Shown: positions 1 to 9,114, counted from the stretch's first letter. The stretch: 64,000 nucleotides of DNA from Corticimicrobacter populi (GCF_003123725.1 NZ_QETA01000005.1:207486-271485); one strand, 5' to 3'. A program made the numbers and translations. The notes: generated from the sequence alone by a model not told the origin.

Positions 1-570
1 CAGTTCGGCCGCCTGTCCCAAAGGCAGACGGGCACCTGCAGGATCACCTGCTGCCAGCCGGGCATAGCCCAGGTCATTGAGCATCTCCGGATTGGCAGGC
101 TCCATGCCGGTCGCACGCTCCAGATGCTCGATGGCCTGGATCAGGTCACCATTGCCGGCAGCCAGCAAACCCAGTCCATGCCAGCCTTGGGCAGCCAGCG
201 GTGTACGCAGCAAGGCCTGGTAGGCCTGTGTGCTGGGTGCGATCTGCCCGGTGCGGCGCAGCGATTCGGCTTCCAGCGCTGTCAGTTCAGGTGTGCGGCC
301 GAACCGGGCCTGGTGCACATTGATATAGGCCAGTGCCGCAAAATAGCGGCCCTGCTGCTGGTTCTCCCGGATCAGGCGCACCAGCATGGCGGGCGTATCC
401 TGGGCCTGCCGACGGGCTTCGTCGAATTCGTGCTGGCGCATCTGCGCCTGTTGTGCCTGTTGTTCCTGCATGAACTGCCAGGCACTGTCGGCCTGCGACA
501 TGCTGCAACCGGACAGGAATATGCCGAGCAGGCCTGAAAGCAGGAGGGTATTCGGCAATCGGACTGTCAT
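1..570 (-). CDS. tadD: TadD-like TPR lipoprotein, 3' end outside window
   Basis: This is the N-terminal 190 codons of an outer-membrane lipoprotein of the Tad pilus machine; the gene runs off the left edge. The reading frame starts with a short hydrophobic signal ending in FLSGC, a lipobox with the acylated Cys near residue 21, followed by a Gln/Arg-rich stretch and helical TPR-like repeats (for example AYQALLRTPLAAQGWHGLG and AIEHLERATGMEPANPEML). TadD proteins are pilotin-like factors that help the RcpA secretin assemble. The ATG lies directly after the tadC stop codon, with GGAGG seven bases upstream, so it is translated as the next gene of the Tad operon. The family assignment rests on TPR content and position. 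Confidence 0.8.
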   Translation of the reverse strand, partial: MTVRLPNTLLLSGLLGIFLSGCSMSQADSAWQFMQEQQAQQAQMRQHEFDEARRQAQDTPAMLVRLIRENQQQGRYFAALAYINVHQARFGRTPELTALEAESLRRTGQIAPSTQAYQALLRTPLAAQGWHGLGLLAAGNGDLIQAIEHLERATGMEPANPEMLNDLGYARLAAGDPAGARLPLGQAAEL

Positions 571-1563
571 TTACTGACCTCCTGTGACACGGGCCAGCCC
601 GCGGATGATGGCAATGAAGCCGGCACCACCCGTGACAATGATGAGTGCGGGCATGAGCGTCAGCACCATGACGGCCGTCATCTTGACGGTCTGGTGACCG
701 ATTTTTTCCTTCAGGTCGAGCTTGCGCTGTTCACGCAGGCGGGCACTGAATCGTGTCAGAGGTTCCTGGACCGCTCCACCATGTTGATCGACCTGCGCAA
801 TCAGGCGGCACAGGGCGGACAGGTCGTCGTTGCCGAAGGCACTGCCGAGTCGTTGCAATGATTGTTCACGGGTGCGGCCATGGCTGTACTGGTTCAGCGC
901 CAGTTGCAGTTCTCGACTCAACACCGGCATGGCAGGTGCAAAATCCTCGACGATGACATGCAGACTCTGATCCATCGACAGGCCGACGCCCTGCAGCAGC
1001 CGCAATCCGTCTATCAGCAAGGGGAGTTCCCGGCTGACGGCGGCGCGTCGCGCCTGCACATGACGCAGCAGTAGCCATTTGGGCAGCATCCAGCCCAGAG
1101 CAAAGCAGGCGAACAGCAGGGCGGTCTGGCCCAGTATCGCGCTGCCGACCAGGGTGACACGCCCTGCCGCCAGCCAGGAAAACAGTGGCAGACCCAGCGC
1201 CAGCAAGGTCCGTCCGAAAACGAACAGTGCCTTGGTGCGCGCGGGATGATCAAAGCCGCCCTGTTCGAGCAATTGTCTGTCTTCGCGCGGCAATAACAGA
1301 TCGCCAAAACGGCTGCGTGCCCAGCGTCCGCCCAGTGTCGTAACGGTTTCCATGAAATAGGCGAAGCGCGACTGCGGCGCGGCCTTGGATGTTGCTGCCG
1401 ACCGTGTTTGCCGATGGCTGTCCAGGGTGCGATCCATAACCCGCTCCAGTCGCCATTGTCGCCATTGCCTGTGCAGCAGCCCCAGGCCTGCCAGCAACAG
1501 GGCAATGGCCAGGCAGGCGACAGCCAGCGCAGCGAGCAGGGTGGGATTGTTCAGGAAGTCCAT
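571..1563 (-). CDS. tadC: TadC inner-membrane platform protein of Tad pilus
   Basis: TadC pairs with TadB to form the inner-membrane platform on which the TadA ATPase drives Flp pilus assembly. The 330-residue product has a GspF/type II secretion F domain: an N-terminal membrane helix (about residues 8-28), further helices near 110-160, a cytoplasmic helical domain with the typical LPLLIDGLRLLQGVGLSMDQ pattern, and a C-terminal hydrophobic helix with GGAGFIAI. An upstream in-frame start at 1611 would overlap tadB by 46 bases; the ATG at 1563 sits 2 bases after the tadB stop and gives the usual TadC N-terminus, so it was chosen. Confidence 0.88.
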   Translation of the reverse strand: MDFLNNPTLLAALAVACLAIALLLAGLGLLHRQWRQWRLERVMDRTLDSHRQTRSAATSKAAPQSRFAYFMETVTTLGGRWARSRFGDLLLPREDRQLLEQGGFDHPARTKALFVFGRTLLALGLPLFSWLAAGRVTLVGSAILGQTALLFACFALGWMLPKWLLLRHVQARRAAVSRELPLLIDGLRLLQGVGLSMDQSLHVIVEDFAPAMPVLSRELQLALNQYSHGRTREQSLQRLGSAFGNDDLSALCRLIAQVDQHGGAVQEPLTRFSARLREQRKLDLKEKIGHQTVKMTAVMVLTLMPALIIVTGGAGFIAIIRGLARVTGGQ

Positions 1564-1565
1564 GT

Positions 1566-2507
1566 TTATCTTTCGTCCTGAATGGCGCTGGCCAGGCGAT
1601 ATAGCCAACATGTGCCGGCGATTTGAAGGAAGGCTGCCAGCAGCAGCAATTTGCCGCCCAGTGCGTCATGCCACATGTTCATGAACAGCGTGCCGTTGAC
1701 GATGACGGTGTAGGCGGCAATCGCCAGGGGCAGAATCGCCAGTATCCAGGCCGACAGGCGTGTTTCCGCCGAGAGTGCCCGCATTTCGTGTCGAGCCTGG
1801 TGCAGATCGCGCATGAACAGGGCCATTCTTTCCAGAACCTGATCGCTGCGGCCACCGTATCGCAGCGCAATGCCGATGATGGCGGCGACCAGATACAGTT
1901 CATGCATCCGGTACTGCCCGGCTACCTGTTTGCTGGCGCTGTCCAGATCCTTGCCGGAGCGCACCAGACTGTCGATGCGATCGAGCGCATCGCGCAGTGG
2001 TGGTTCGACCGTGCGCAGTGCTGACTGGAATGCAGCTCCCAGGCTGTTGCCGATCGTCAGCAGCCGTACCATGGATTCCAGGAAATCAGGGAGCTGGGCG
2101 GCCATGCGCTGGCGACGGATGGCGGCGCGGCGCCACAACAGCAGCAACTGGATGCCGAACAGCAGCAGGCCCAGCAAGAGTCCGGACAGGGGATGGACGA
2201 GCAGGCTGACGACAAGGGCCAGCAGCAATGGTACGCCGTCCAGCATGATGTAGAACCGCAGGCTGGGGCGTTGACCCGCCTGCAGTAACAGGCTTTGCCA
2301 GAATGTGGGGCCGGCCGGCAAGCGCAGAGGTGCTGCGCTTCCTGGAGGCGCAGCATGCGCATGAGGGTGCCGTTGCTGTAGTTGCTGGTCAATGAAGCGT
2401 GCGCTGGCATCGCTGGACTGCTGGGCAGCACCCATGCGCCACAGCCAGAGTGCGGCTGCAAGCAATAGCAAAATGAGGCTGGCGATCAGCAGCAGGGCGG
2501 GTGTCAT
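1566..2507 (-). CDS. tadB: TadB inner-membrane platform protein of Tad pilus
   Basis: This 313-residue protein is the second GspF-like platform subunit of the Tad system. A signal-anchor helix (residues 4-24) is followed by a basic and polar linker, two closely spaced hydrophobic helices (about 95-140), a helical cytoplasmic domain with QLPDFLESMVRLLTIGNSLG, and two C-terminal helices. The start codon overlaps the last base of the tadA stop (TGATG), which suggests translational coupling, and GGAG lies just upstream. Order tadA-tadB-tadC is the standard order of Tad loci. Confidence 0.9.
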   Translation of the reverse strand: MTPALLLIASLILLLLAAALWLWRMGAAQQSSDASARFIDQQLQQRHPHAHAAPPGSAAPLRLPAGPTFWQSLLLQAGQRPSLRFYIMLDGVPLLLALVVSLLVHPLSGLLLGLLLFGIQLLLLWRRAAIRRQRMAAQLPDFLESMVRLLTIGNSLGAAFQSALRTVEPPLRDALDRIDSLVRSGKDLDSASKQVAGQYRMHELYLVAAIIGIALRYGGRSDQVLERMALFMRDLHQARHEMRALSAETRLSAWILAILPLAIAAYTVIVNGTLFMNMWHDALGGKLLLLAAFLQIAGTCWLYRLASAIQDER

Positions 2508-3862
2508 CAGGATCTCCTGAACCAGAACCCTCCCGACTCCGGCGGGGGTGTGCCGGTGTCGGGATCGCGCAGTGCGTGGCGTACGGGGGCCAGCTTGGGC
2601 GTGTGTGGCTGGATGCCCAGGCTGTGCCAGCGCTCGAGTTCTGCCCCATCGGCATCCAGGACGGTTTCATGGCGATACAGCTCCTGCGTGGCAATGATTC
2701 CGTCACCCACGCCGGTGATTTCCGTGAGCGAGAGGATGCGTCGCTTGCCGTTGGACATGCGACCGATCTGGATGATGAAATCGACGGCGCTGGCAATTTG
2801 CCGCCGCAGACTGTCCTCGCTGCCCTGGAAGCCGGCAAAGCCTGCCAGCATCTCGATCCGATACAGGCATTCGCGTGGCGAGTTGGCATGGATCGTGGCC
2901 ATCGAACCGTCGTGGCCTGTGTTCATCGCCTGCAGCATATCCATGACTTCGGCACCGCGTACTTCGCCTACGATCACCCGGTCAGGACGCATGCGCAGGC
3001 TGTTGCGGATCAGGTCGCGGATGGAGACAATGCCGGTGCCATCGAAGCCCCCCTGGCGCGACTCCAGACGTACCACGTGCGGGTGGTTGAGGGCCAGTTC
3101 GGCAGTATCCTCGACCGTGATGATCCGCTCGCGTTGGGGAATGCAGAAGGCCAGCGCATTGAGCAGGGATGTTTTGCCCGAACTGGTGCCGCCGGAGATG
3201 ATGATGTTGCATCGTTGTTCCACGGCAAGGCGCAGAAAGCGCAGGATCTGCTCGTCGAATGTCCCCAGTGCCAGCAGATCTTCCGGTTTGAGCGGATCGC
3301 GCCGAAATTTCCGGATCGAGACCATGGGGCCGTCGACGGCCAGGGGTTCAATGATGGCGTTGAGCCGCCCGCCGTCGGGCAGGCGGGCATCTACCATGGG
3401 GCAGGATTCGTCCAGCCTGCGCCCCAATGGGGCGAGGATGCGTCGCACGATGCGCAGCACATGGGCATTGTCGTTGAAAGCCAGCGGCTCCTCTTCCAGT
3501 ATGCCCTGGCGCGACACGAACACGTGGTCATAGCCATTGATCAGGATGTCTTCCACGCCGGGATCCGACAGCAGGTCTTCGAGCGGCCCGAACCCCGACA
3601 GCTCCTTGGTCAGGACGTCCGTGATGCGACGCTGCTCCATTTCGTTGATCGGCAGGCGCTTGAGCCGGGTGAAGGCCGCCACTTCGATGGCAACGAATTC
3701 TCCGATGGCCTCGCGCGACCAGCGCCCGAACTCTGCCCCCAGCTCTTCGATCCGTTCGAGCAGGTGCTCGTGCGCGGCCGCCTTGACCCGAAGGTAAGGC
3801 TGAGCGTCGTCGGAACGACGGCTTTCGTCGGGACTGAAGGGGGTGTTGGCAGCATGGATCAT
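2507..3862 (-). CDS. tadA: TadA/CpaF secretion ATPase of Tad pilus
   Basis: TadA is the hexameric cytoplasmic ATPase that powers Flp pilus extension. The 451-residue product has an N-terminal helical domain, then the GspE-like core: ELSGFGPLEDLL, Walker A GGTSSGKTSLLNAL (about residue 240), the Asp box around TVEDTAEL, Walker B VIVGEVRGAE, and the His box ATIHANSP. All hallmark residues are intact. The open frame extends 30 codons further upstream, but that stretch overlaps the end of tadZ; the ATG at 3862 has AGGAA upstream and leaves a 22-base gap to tadZ. Confidence 0.93.
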   Translation of the reverse strand: MIHAANTPFSPDESRRSDDAQPYLRVKAAAHEHLLERIEELGAEFGRWSREAIGEFVAIEVAAFTRLKRLPINEMEQRRITDVLTKELSGFGPLEDLLSDPGVEDILINGYDHVFVSRQGILEEEPLAFNDNAHVLRIVRRILAPLGRRLDESCPMVDARLPDGGRLNAIIEPLAVDGPMVSIRKFRRDPLKPEDLLALGTFDEQILRFLRLAVEQRCNIIISGGTSSGKTSLLNALAFCIPQRERIITVEDTAELALNHPHVVRLESRQGGFDGTGIVSIRDLIRNSLRMRPDRVIVGEVRGAEVMDMLQAMNTGHDGSMATIHANSPRECLYRIEMLAGFAGFQGSEDSLRRQIASAVDFIIQIGRMSNGKRRILSLTEITGVGDGIIATQELYRHETVLDADGAELERWHSLGIQPHTPKLAPVRHALRDPDTGTPPPESGGFWFRRS

Positions 3863-3884
3863 GGCAGTTCCTGGGGGCAGAGCA

Positions 3885-5159
3885 TCAGGGGCGTGGGGAG
3901 GTGCGGCGTGTGCCTGGCAAGAGAGTGCTGAACCAGCTGCTGCGGGGCGCATCGCTGCGCGGCAGGTCTATGGTCTGGTCAATCAGGCTGTCCATGCTGC
4001 GCAGATAGGGGTCGCGTTCCGCGGTTTCGAACAGCAGCTTGCCCTGACTGGCTCCGGACATGAGCGCCAGGGTCCGGTCAGGCAGGGTGGCGTAGACCGA
4101 CAGCCCGAATTTTTCGGCAATCTGAGCAGCCTCCATGCCGTAACGTTCGTCGTACCGGTTGACCAGCAGGCGGAGCGTATGGCGTGGCACATGCAGGTGT
4201 TCCAACTCATCCAGCCGATCTGCCAGAGAGACCAGGGCTCCGATACTTTGATCCGTGACCAGCCAGGTGGCGGCGGCCGAACGCGCCAGTGCGCTGGCAA
4301 AGTCCGGATTGACCAGCCCGCCGGCATCGATCAGCACACACCCGTAGTACTGTTGCAGGCTGGCGTACAGCAACAATGATTCTTCCTGCGAGATGCGACG
4401 CATGCGCTCCAGATCCCGTGGCAGTGACAGCACGCTCAGGCCGCTGGCTGTGCGGGGCAGGGCGGCGTCCAGCAACGTATCGTCCAGCCTGCGCAGGTTG
4501 CGGACCGCTTCAGTGAAGTCGAATGTATCCGGTAGTCCCAGATGCAGCAGACAATCGCCGACAGGGGTGCCCAGATCCAGCAGGCAGACGCGGTGCTCCA
4601 TGTCAGTTTCAGGCCGCGACGGGTCGTTGCCCTGTCCTTTTTGGGCCAGGCGGGTCTGCAGGGACGTTGCCATATGGACGGCCAGGGTGCTGGTGCCGAC
4701 GCCAGGCCGTACGCCGAGCAACAGGATACTGTTGGCACTGTTCTTGGCAGCCTGTCGCGCGGTCAGATGCGGGCACAGCAACTGTTCGAGGATATGGCGC
4801 AACTCGTCGGCGCAACTTGGATCGGCAAATTCGCTGACGCCTGCGCGCAGGGCCGTGATGACACTGTCGGGATGGGCCTGCGAGCCCAGGGCGATCCGCG
4901 GCAGATCAGGCTGTGCCAGCGCCAGCTTGCGGGCCTGTTCTGCGCTCTGTCGCAGCTTGTCGGGCTGCTCGGGATCCGGCATGAAGTCCAGCAGCAGTGC
5001 GTCCATGTTGCCGGGTTTCTCGGCCAACCGGGCACCTACATCCCGCGTGCTCAGGATGACGCCCAGATCGCCGATCACGGTATTCAGGTGAGCCTGCAGT
5101 GCGTCGTTGTCGGCATACAGCAGGAACCGGTAGGGGGCAGACTGCAGATTGTCGGGCAC
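3885..5159 (-). CDS. tadZ: TadZ/CpaE-like pilus localisation ATPase, degenerate P-loop
   Basis: TadZ/CpaE proteins are MinD/ParA-superfamily proteins that place the Tad machine at its site in the cell. The 424-residue product begins with a receiver-like domain (about 1-125) and continues with a MinD-like ATPase domain (LLLGVRPGVGTSTLAVHMA). The P-loop lacks both the signature Lys of the deviant Walker A motif and the usual GK[ST] Lys: it reads GVRPGVGTST. Loss of these lysines is known among TadZ proteins. The start chosen is GTG at 5159, which has AGGAAG eight bases upstream; the frame is open further upstream, but only over rcpA. Confidence 0.85.
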   Translation of the reverse strand: MPDNLQSAPYRFLLYADNDALQAHLNTVIGDLGVILSTRDVGARLAEKPGNMDALLLDFMPDPEQPDKLRQSAEQARKLALAQPDLPRIALGSQAHPDSVITALRAGVSEFADPSCADELRHILEQLLCPHLTARQAAKNSANSILLLGVRPGVGTSTLAVHMATSLQTRLAQKGQGNDPSRPETDMEHRVCLLDLGTPVGDCLLHLGLPDTFDFTEAVRNLRRLDDTLLDAALPRTASGLSVLSLPRDLERMRRISQEESLLLYASLQQYYGCVLIDAGGLVNPDFASALARSAAATWLVTDQSIGALVSLADRLDELEHLHVPRHTLRLLVNRYDERYGMEAAQIAEKFGLSVYATLPDRTLALMSGASQGKLLFETAERDPYLRSMDSLIDQTIDLPRSDAPRSSWFSTLLPGTRRTSPRP

Positions 5160-5190
5160 GGTGAATCTTCCTCTCGATAAACGGTATCTG

Positions 5191-6537
5191 TCAGCGTGAG
5201 AATCCGGGCATGACCTGGGAACTGCCTGCGCCCAGCAGGTACTGTCCCCACGCATTGCCGATGGTGTCCGGCGGATCGCGATCCTGTCCCGGCAGCGGGA
5301 TGGGGACATTGCGCGCGATAGGTCGCACCAGGCGTGGCGTGACCACGATGACCAGTTCCATTTCCGTCTGGTTGTAGCGCATGCTTCGGAAAAAGGCGCC
5401 GATGACAGGCAGATCGCCCAGAAACGGCAGCTTGTTGACATTCGCAATGGTCTGGCGAGAGACCAGCCCGCTGATGATGAAGCTTTCTCCATGTCCGAGC
5501 TCGATCGTGGTATCGGCCCGACGTGTGCGCAATGCCGGCAGCAGCATGCGGTCATCTCCACTGGAGAGCTGGATGGCGTTGGTGTAGTCGAGCTCACTGG
5601 CCTCGGGCGCAACCTTGAGGAAAATGCGGTCGCCGGACAGGACGGTCGGGCTGACGGTCAGGCCGATACCGAACGGTTTGTATTCGACCGTCTGTGTACC
5701 GAGGCCGGCCGAGGTCGGGATCGGGATTTCGCCGCCGGACAGGAAGCTGGCACTCTGGCCCGACAGGGCGACCAGGGTGGGTTCGGCCAGGACGCGGGCC
5801 AGGCTGTTGGCCTGCAGCAGATCCAGTTCTGCCCGGAAGTGCCTTGATCCACCGAAGATGACTTTGAAACCATCCATCAGTGTCCGGCTGGCACTGTTGG
5901 ACTGGCCGACCCGGCCTGCGAATGACCAGCTTCCCCCAGCACGGCCACCCGACCAGTCAATGCCGACCTCTTTCATCACGGAACTATTGAGTTCGACCAC
6001 TTTGACTTCGACCTGGACCATGCCACCGACATCGATGACGGATGCATCGACCGTCTGGCTGGCTCCCTGGGTCGCGGCCAATGCCTGCTGGTGATCCGGC
6101 AACGATGCCGAGGTGCCGCTCAGGACGGCACCCTGGCCGGCGATGGCGACCTGTGCCCGAGTTTCCGGCCCTGCTGGTAGCGCCTGTTCGATTTCGTTGG
6201 CGACATGGATACGCCACTGTTCAGGCTGGGCCTGGCCGCGCAGCCAGACCTGGAGCCGTGTCGTGCCCGGTTGGCCTGCAATCAGCATGACGGCCCCATT
6301 GCGGTCGCCAGCCGGCGGCAGAATGCGTACATCGGCGATTTCCGGGCTGTCGACGGCGATGCGTACCGGTGTGCCGGACAAGGGCAGGGCTTGCTGGCCG
6401 CGTGCAGGCAGGCGGATTTCCTGCATGGGCCGGACGGCCGTGGTATCCGGCAGAGCGGATTGCGCAGCGACTGGCCATGGCAATGATGCGAGGCAGGTTA
6501 GCAGGATTGCGATCAGGCGGGCCGGAGTAGGCTGCAT
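5191..6537 (-). CDS. rcpA: RcpA/CpaC outer-membrane secretin of Tad pilus
   Basis: This is the ring-forming outer-membrane channel through which the Flp pilus leaves the cell. The 448-residue protein has a cleavable signal peptide ending near AAQS (residues 1-26), a pilus-formation N-terminal domain (RLPARGQQALPL, VRIAVDSPEIADVRI), a secretin linker domain (VQVEVKVVELNS) and a C-terminal type II/III secretin domain with LAEPTLVALSGQSASFLSGGE and the closing VVTPRLVRPI. Length and domain order match the family. It lies 15 bases after cpaB and 31 before tadZ. No RcpB/CpaD homologue is found next to it. Confidence 0.9.
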   Translation of the reverse strand: MQPTPARLIAILLTCLASLPWPVAAQSALPDTTAVRPMQEIRLPARGQQALPLSGTPVRIAVDSPEIADVRILPPAGDRNGAVMLIAGQPGTTRLQVWLRGQAQPEQWRIHVANEIEQALPAGPETRAQVAIAGQGAVLSGTSASLPDHQQALAATQGASQTVDASVIDVGGMVQVEVKVVELNSSVMKEVGIDWSGGRAGGSWSFAGRVGQSNSASRTLMDGFKVIFGGSRHFRAELDLLQANSLARVLAEPTLVALSGQSASFLSGGEIPIPTSAGLGTQTVEYKPFGIGLTVSPTVLSGDRIFLKVAPEASELDYTNAIQLSSGDDRMLLPALRTRRADTTIELGHGESFIISGLVSRQTIANVNKLPFLGDLPVIGAFFRSMRYNQTEMELVIVVTPRLVRPIARNVPIPLPGQDRDPPDTIGNAWGQYLLGAGSSQVMPGFSR

Positions 6538-6552
6538 GGGAGGGTTCCTGTC

Positions 6553-7521
6553 TCAGTAATGTACGGTTTCACGCTGTCCCGCGCGGATGATTTCCAGGGA
6601 GCGGGACGCAGTCGATGTGGGCGTGGGCCGGGTTTGCTCCTGCTGGCGCGGAGCAGGCTGTTGTGGGTTGCCGGCCAGTTGTGGCAGGCTTTCGCCTGCA
6701 TAGGCCTGGTTGTTGGGGCTGTCCAGGGCTGTACGCTCCTGGGGAGACAGGTTGCTGCGCCCGCTCAGTACCGGATTGCGTGGCGCGAATAACTCCGTGT
6801 CAGGCAGAGCGGTGTCGTCGGGGGCTCTCAGAACCAGCTGCAGTTTGCCGTTGCGGGTGGCCAACAGGAGCTCATTGACCTGTCCTACAGGAACGGCCAG
6901 GATGGCCGAGCGGATGGCTGCCGGCTGGGCAGTGCCTCGTGCCGTTGTCGTGGTGCTGGATGCCGGTGCGGGTTCGGGGGTTTCCAGTGTCTGCTGTCCA
7001 TAGGCCAGGACCCGCAAGCGGGGCATCAGCAGGCGGGATTGCGTATGCGAGACCTCGTGGCTGCGGTTGAGCGTGATGAACACATCGACATGATCGCCAG
7101 GCAGGATATGCCGGCCGGCACCGACAATGTCGTCGATGGGGATGGTCAAGGCGCGTTCATCCGGTGCCAGGTGGTGGGCCAGGCCGCGTTTCAGGGAGGA
7201 GGCCAGCAAGGGCTCTCCGGTTGCATGCGGATGGCGCATGCTGGCACCGATCAGTGTGGCAGGATCATCGAAAGCCTGTACAGGGCGGGTTGGCCAGTAT
7301 TCGACGCGCAGGTCAGTCGCTGTCAGGACCTGACCGGCATCAATGGTACGGGCGGCCAGCACGACGGGATAAAGGACTGGAGCCGGCGCATCCTGCGTGT
7401 TTTCCAGCGCAGGTTGTGGCGCAGGCGTTGCCGGGTTGCGTGCCAGATGTAGTGCCCACAGCCCCAGCAGCAACGCCAGCAGGACCAGGATCACGGCAAG
7501 GATTCGGTGCAGTCGACTCAT
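6553..7521 (-). CDS. cpaB: RcpC/CpaB Flp pilus assembly protein, SAF domain
   Basis: CpaB/RcpC is a periplasmic or outer-membrane-associated protein needed for Tad pilus assembly. The 322-residue product has one N-terminal membrane helix (residues 7-27), a SAF domain (VVLAARTIDAGQVLTATDL, and RHPHATGEPLLASSL), a CpaB C-terminal domain (ALTIPIDDIVGAGRHILPGDHVDV, AILAVPVGQVNELLLATRNG), and an unusually long polar, Pro/Gln/Thr-rich tail from about residue 265. Its start ATG overlaps the stop of the upstream TadE-like gene in an ATGA, indicating coupling. Confidence 0.88.
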   Translation of the reverse strand: MSRLHRILAVILVLLALLLGLWALHLARNPATPAPQPALENTQDAPAPVLYPVVLAARTIDAGQVLTATDLRVEYWPTRPVQAFDDPATLIGASMRHPHATGEPLLASSLKRGLAHHLAPDERALTIPIDDIVGAGRHILPGDHVDVFITLNRSHEVSHTQSRLLMPRLRVLAYGQQTLETPEPAPASSTTTTARGTAQPAAIRSAILAVPVGQVNELLLATRNGKLQLVLRAPDDTALPDTELFAPRNPVLSGRSNLSPQERTALDSPNNQAYAGESLPQLAGNPQQPAPRQQEQTRPTPTSTASRSLEIIRAGQRETVHY

Positions 7522-8048
7522 GATGGCAGGCAGGCTCCATGCGGGGTCAGGACAACGGTGCTGCGGGCACGCAGGGTGGCCGGAGCCAGATCATCGATAC
7601 CGATCATGCCGGCAGCCTGTGCTGCAGTGTGTATGGGAGGCCAGCGACGGCTGTCGAAGGCCATATCCAGGCGCAATCGTTGCGGCTTTGGTGTGGTGCT
7701 GGCGGTGGCTGAGTAGCCGTCAGGACATTCGATGGCAGCCATTTGCGTAGAGCAGATGGCTGCCCTGGAGAACCAGCCTGCCGCGTTGACGGCGGTTTCG
7801 CATCCACGTGCCAGGACGGCAGGTGAGGGGCATGGGCCGGCCTGCCCTGCATTCTCAGCGTATTCACAGTGCAGCAGGATGCTGCGTGCGCCTTCTCCCG
7901 CTGCAAACGCGAGGGTCTGCTGTACCCACAGGATCGAACCGAAGGCAATGACGCCAAACAGCAGCGCCAGTATCAGGACAAGCACCAGGGCAAACTCCAT
8001 GGCGGCAATGCCACGCTGGGCGAACAGGCCAGATGGTGTGTGTTTCAT
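7518..8048 (-). CDS. tadE: TadE-like pseudopilin
   Basis: The 176-residue product is a TadE-family minor pilin. It begins with a short basic leader and the processing motif QRG-IAAMEF, with Glu at +5 and an aromatic residue at +6 after the cleaved Gly, as expected for the TadV prepilin peptidase. A hydrophobic helix of about 24 residues follows, then a small extracellular domain with four or more Cys. The frame is open 118 codons further upstream, but that part lies over the previous gene. The ATG at 8048 overlaps its stop (ATGA). It could equally be called TadF; length does not separate the two. Confidence 0.82.
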   Translation of the reverse strand: MKHTPSGLFAQRGIAAMEFALVLVLILALLFGVIAFGSILWVQQTLAFAAGEGARSILLHCEYAENAGQAGPCPSPAVLARGCETAVNAAGWFSRAAICSTQMAAIECPDGYSATASTTPKPQRLRLDMAFDSRRWPPIHTAAQAAGMIGIDDLAPATLRARSTVVLTPHGACLPS

Positions 8049-8617
8049 GTGGCTGCCCCCGTTTCCGCGAGGATGCGGACACGACTTTCGAGCGTGTCCG
8101 GCAGCAGCGAGATACCGAACAGGCGTCCCAGTCCCAATTCCGGCACGATCGGGTGGCGGCTGTAGGGGTAAAGGATCAGGACTTCGACCTCGTTTTCGGC
8201 CAGAGGGACTGCACCACAGCTTGGCGAGGTTGGGCCGGCCAGGGGGCCGCTGCGGTTGCAGACATGAATCTGCAGTCCGTCGGGGCCCGTGCTGCGCAGC
8301 AGCCAGGCCAGGTGACTGAGGCTGCAGTTTCTGGCGCGCTCTGCGCGCAATTCGAGGGGGGCTGTGGTCTGCGTGGTGGCCAGCCCGCGCCATGCCGTGC
8401 AACTTGCCTCACGATCCGGCTCATTGTCCGGCCACCAGCGCAACAGGGTACGGGCCCCTTCCTGCGCCGCCATGTTGAGGCTTTGCTGGGCGGTATAGAT
8501 CATGCCGAACGACAGCATGGTGTAGATGGCAAGAAACAACAGCGGAAAGACCAGCGCATATTCCAGGGCATAGTTGCCCGACTGGTACTGTGCTGGAAGG
8601 GAGGCGTGTCTTGTCAT
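8045..8617 (-). CDS. TadE/TadF-like pseudopilin
   Basis: This 190-residue protein is a second TadE-family pseudopilin, next to the first one and joined to tadV by an ATGA overlap. The N-terminus shows QSG-NYALEYALVFPLLFLAIY: a cleavable leader, Glu at +5, Tyr at +6 and a hydrophobic core. The mature part carries Cys residues near positions 71, 98, 122 and 135 that could form disulfides in the periplasm. An alternative start 11 codons upstream would overlap tadV more deeply. Two adjacent TadE-type genes upstream of cpaB are plausible as minor pilins, but which is TadE and which is TadF cannot be decided here. Confidence 0.8.
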   Translation of the reverse strand: MTRHASLPAQYQSGNYALEYALVFPLLFLAIYTMLSFGMIYTAQQSLNMAAQEGARTLLRWWPDNEPDREASCTAWRGLATTQTTAPLELRAERARNCSLSHLAWLLRSTGPDGLQIHVCNRSGPLAGPTSPSCGAVPLAENEVEVLILYPYSRHPIVPELGLGRLFGISLLPDTLESRVRILAETGAAT

Positions 8618-9114
8618 GAGATGCGTCCCCAATGCCACCAGGCACTCCACAGCAAGGCGGCTGCGGCCAGATAGCCGGCGTATGGGATACCGCGCCGGGT
8701 GATGGCATAACGCACGGGCAATACTGCCTCGCGTCGCAGCAGCATGACCTGGGTCAGCGCATGCAGCGCACCCGGTATGCTCCCCAGCATCAGGATGATC
8801 AGCCAGTTTTCAAGGCCGGTGAGCCATCCCAGCGTAGCAAGGAACTTGATGTCACCCGCACCCATCAGATGGGCACGCCAGAGTGGCCAGAACACCAGCA
8901 GCGACAATGCCATGGCCAAGCCACCCGACAGCGCCGAGGCACCGTCGCCGGCAGGTGCCAGCCAACCTGCCCGATTGCCCAGCAGCCAGAGGCTCTGGAA
9001 CGCGAGCGCGAACAGCAGCAGCCGGTTGGATACCCGGCGGTGCCGCAGATCTTCCAGGATGACGAGCAGGGCAAACAGCACGAATGCGCCCCACCAGGCC
9101 AGGCTGCTGGTCAT
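8614..9114 (-). CDS. tadV: TadV/CpaA prepilin peptidase
   Basis: This 166-residue integral membrane aspartic protease cleaves the leader peptides of Flp and the TadE-like pseudopilins. It is the short form of the A24 family without the N-terminal methylase domain, typical of TadV/CpaA. Two catalytic Asp residues are visible: one in the first loop (VILEDLRHRRVSNR, about residue 22) and one in the GxGD motif GAGDIKF (about residue 90). Five to six hydrophobic segments span the chain. Its stop overlaps the next start (ATGA). It follows flp by 85 bases, a gap that contains a hairpin. Confidence 0.9.
   Translation of the reverse strand: MTSSLAWWGAFVLFALLVILEDLRHRRVSNRLLLFALAFQSLWLLGNRAGWLAPAGDGASALSGGLAMALSLLVFWPLWRAHLMGAGDIKFLATLGWLTGLENWLIILMLGSIPGALHALTQVMLLRREAVLPVRYAITRRGIPYAGYLAAAALLWSAWWHWGRIS

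Noticed and set aside
2501..3931. 476-codon plus-strand frame, and similar ones over gdhA (29547-30806) and catalase (31831-33411)
   Set aside because: All lie antisense to genes with complete catalytic motifs.
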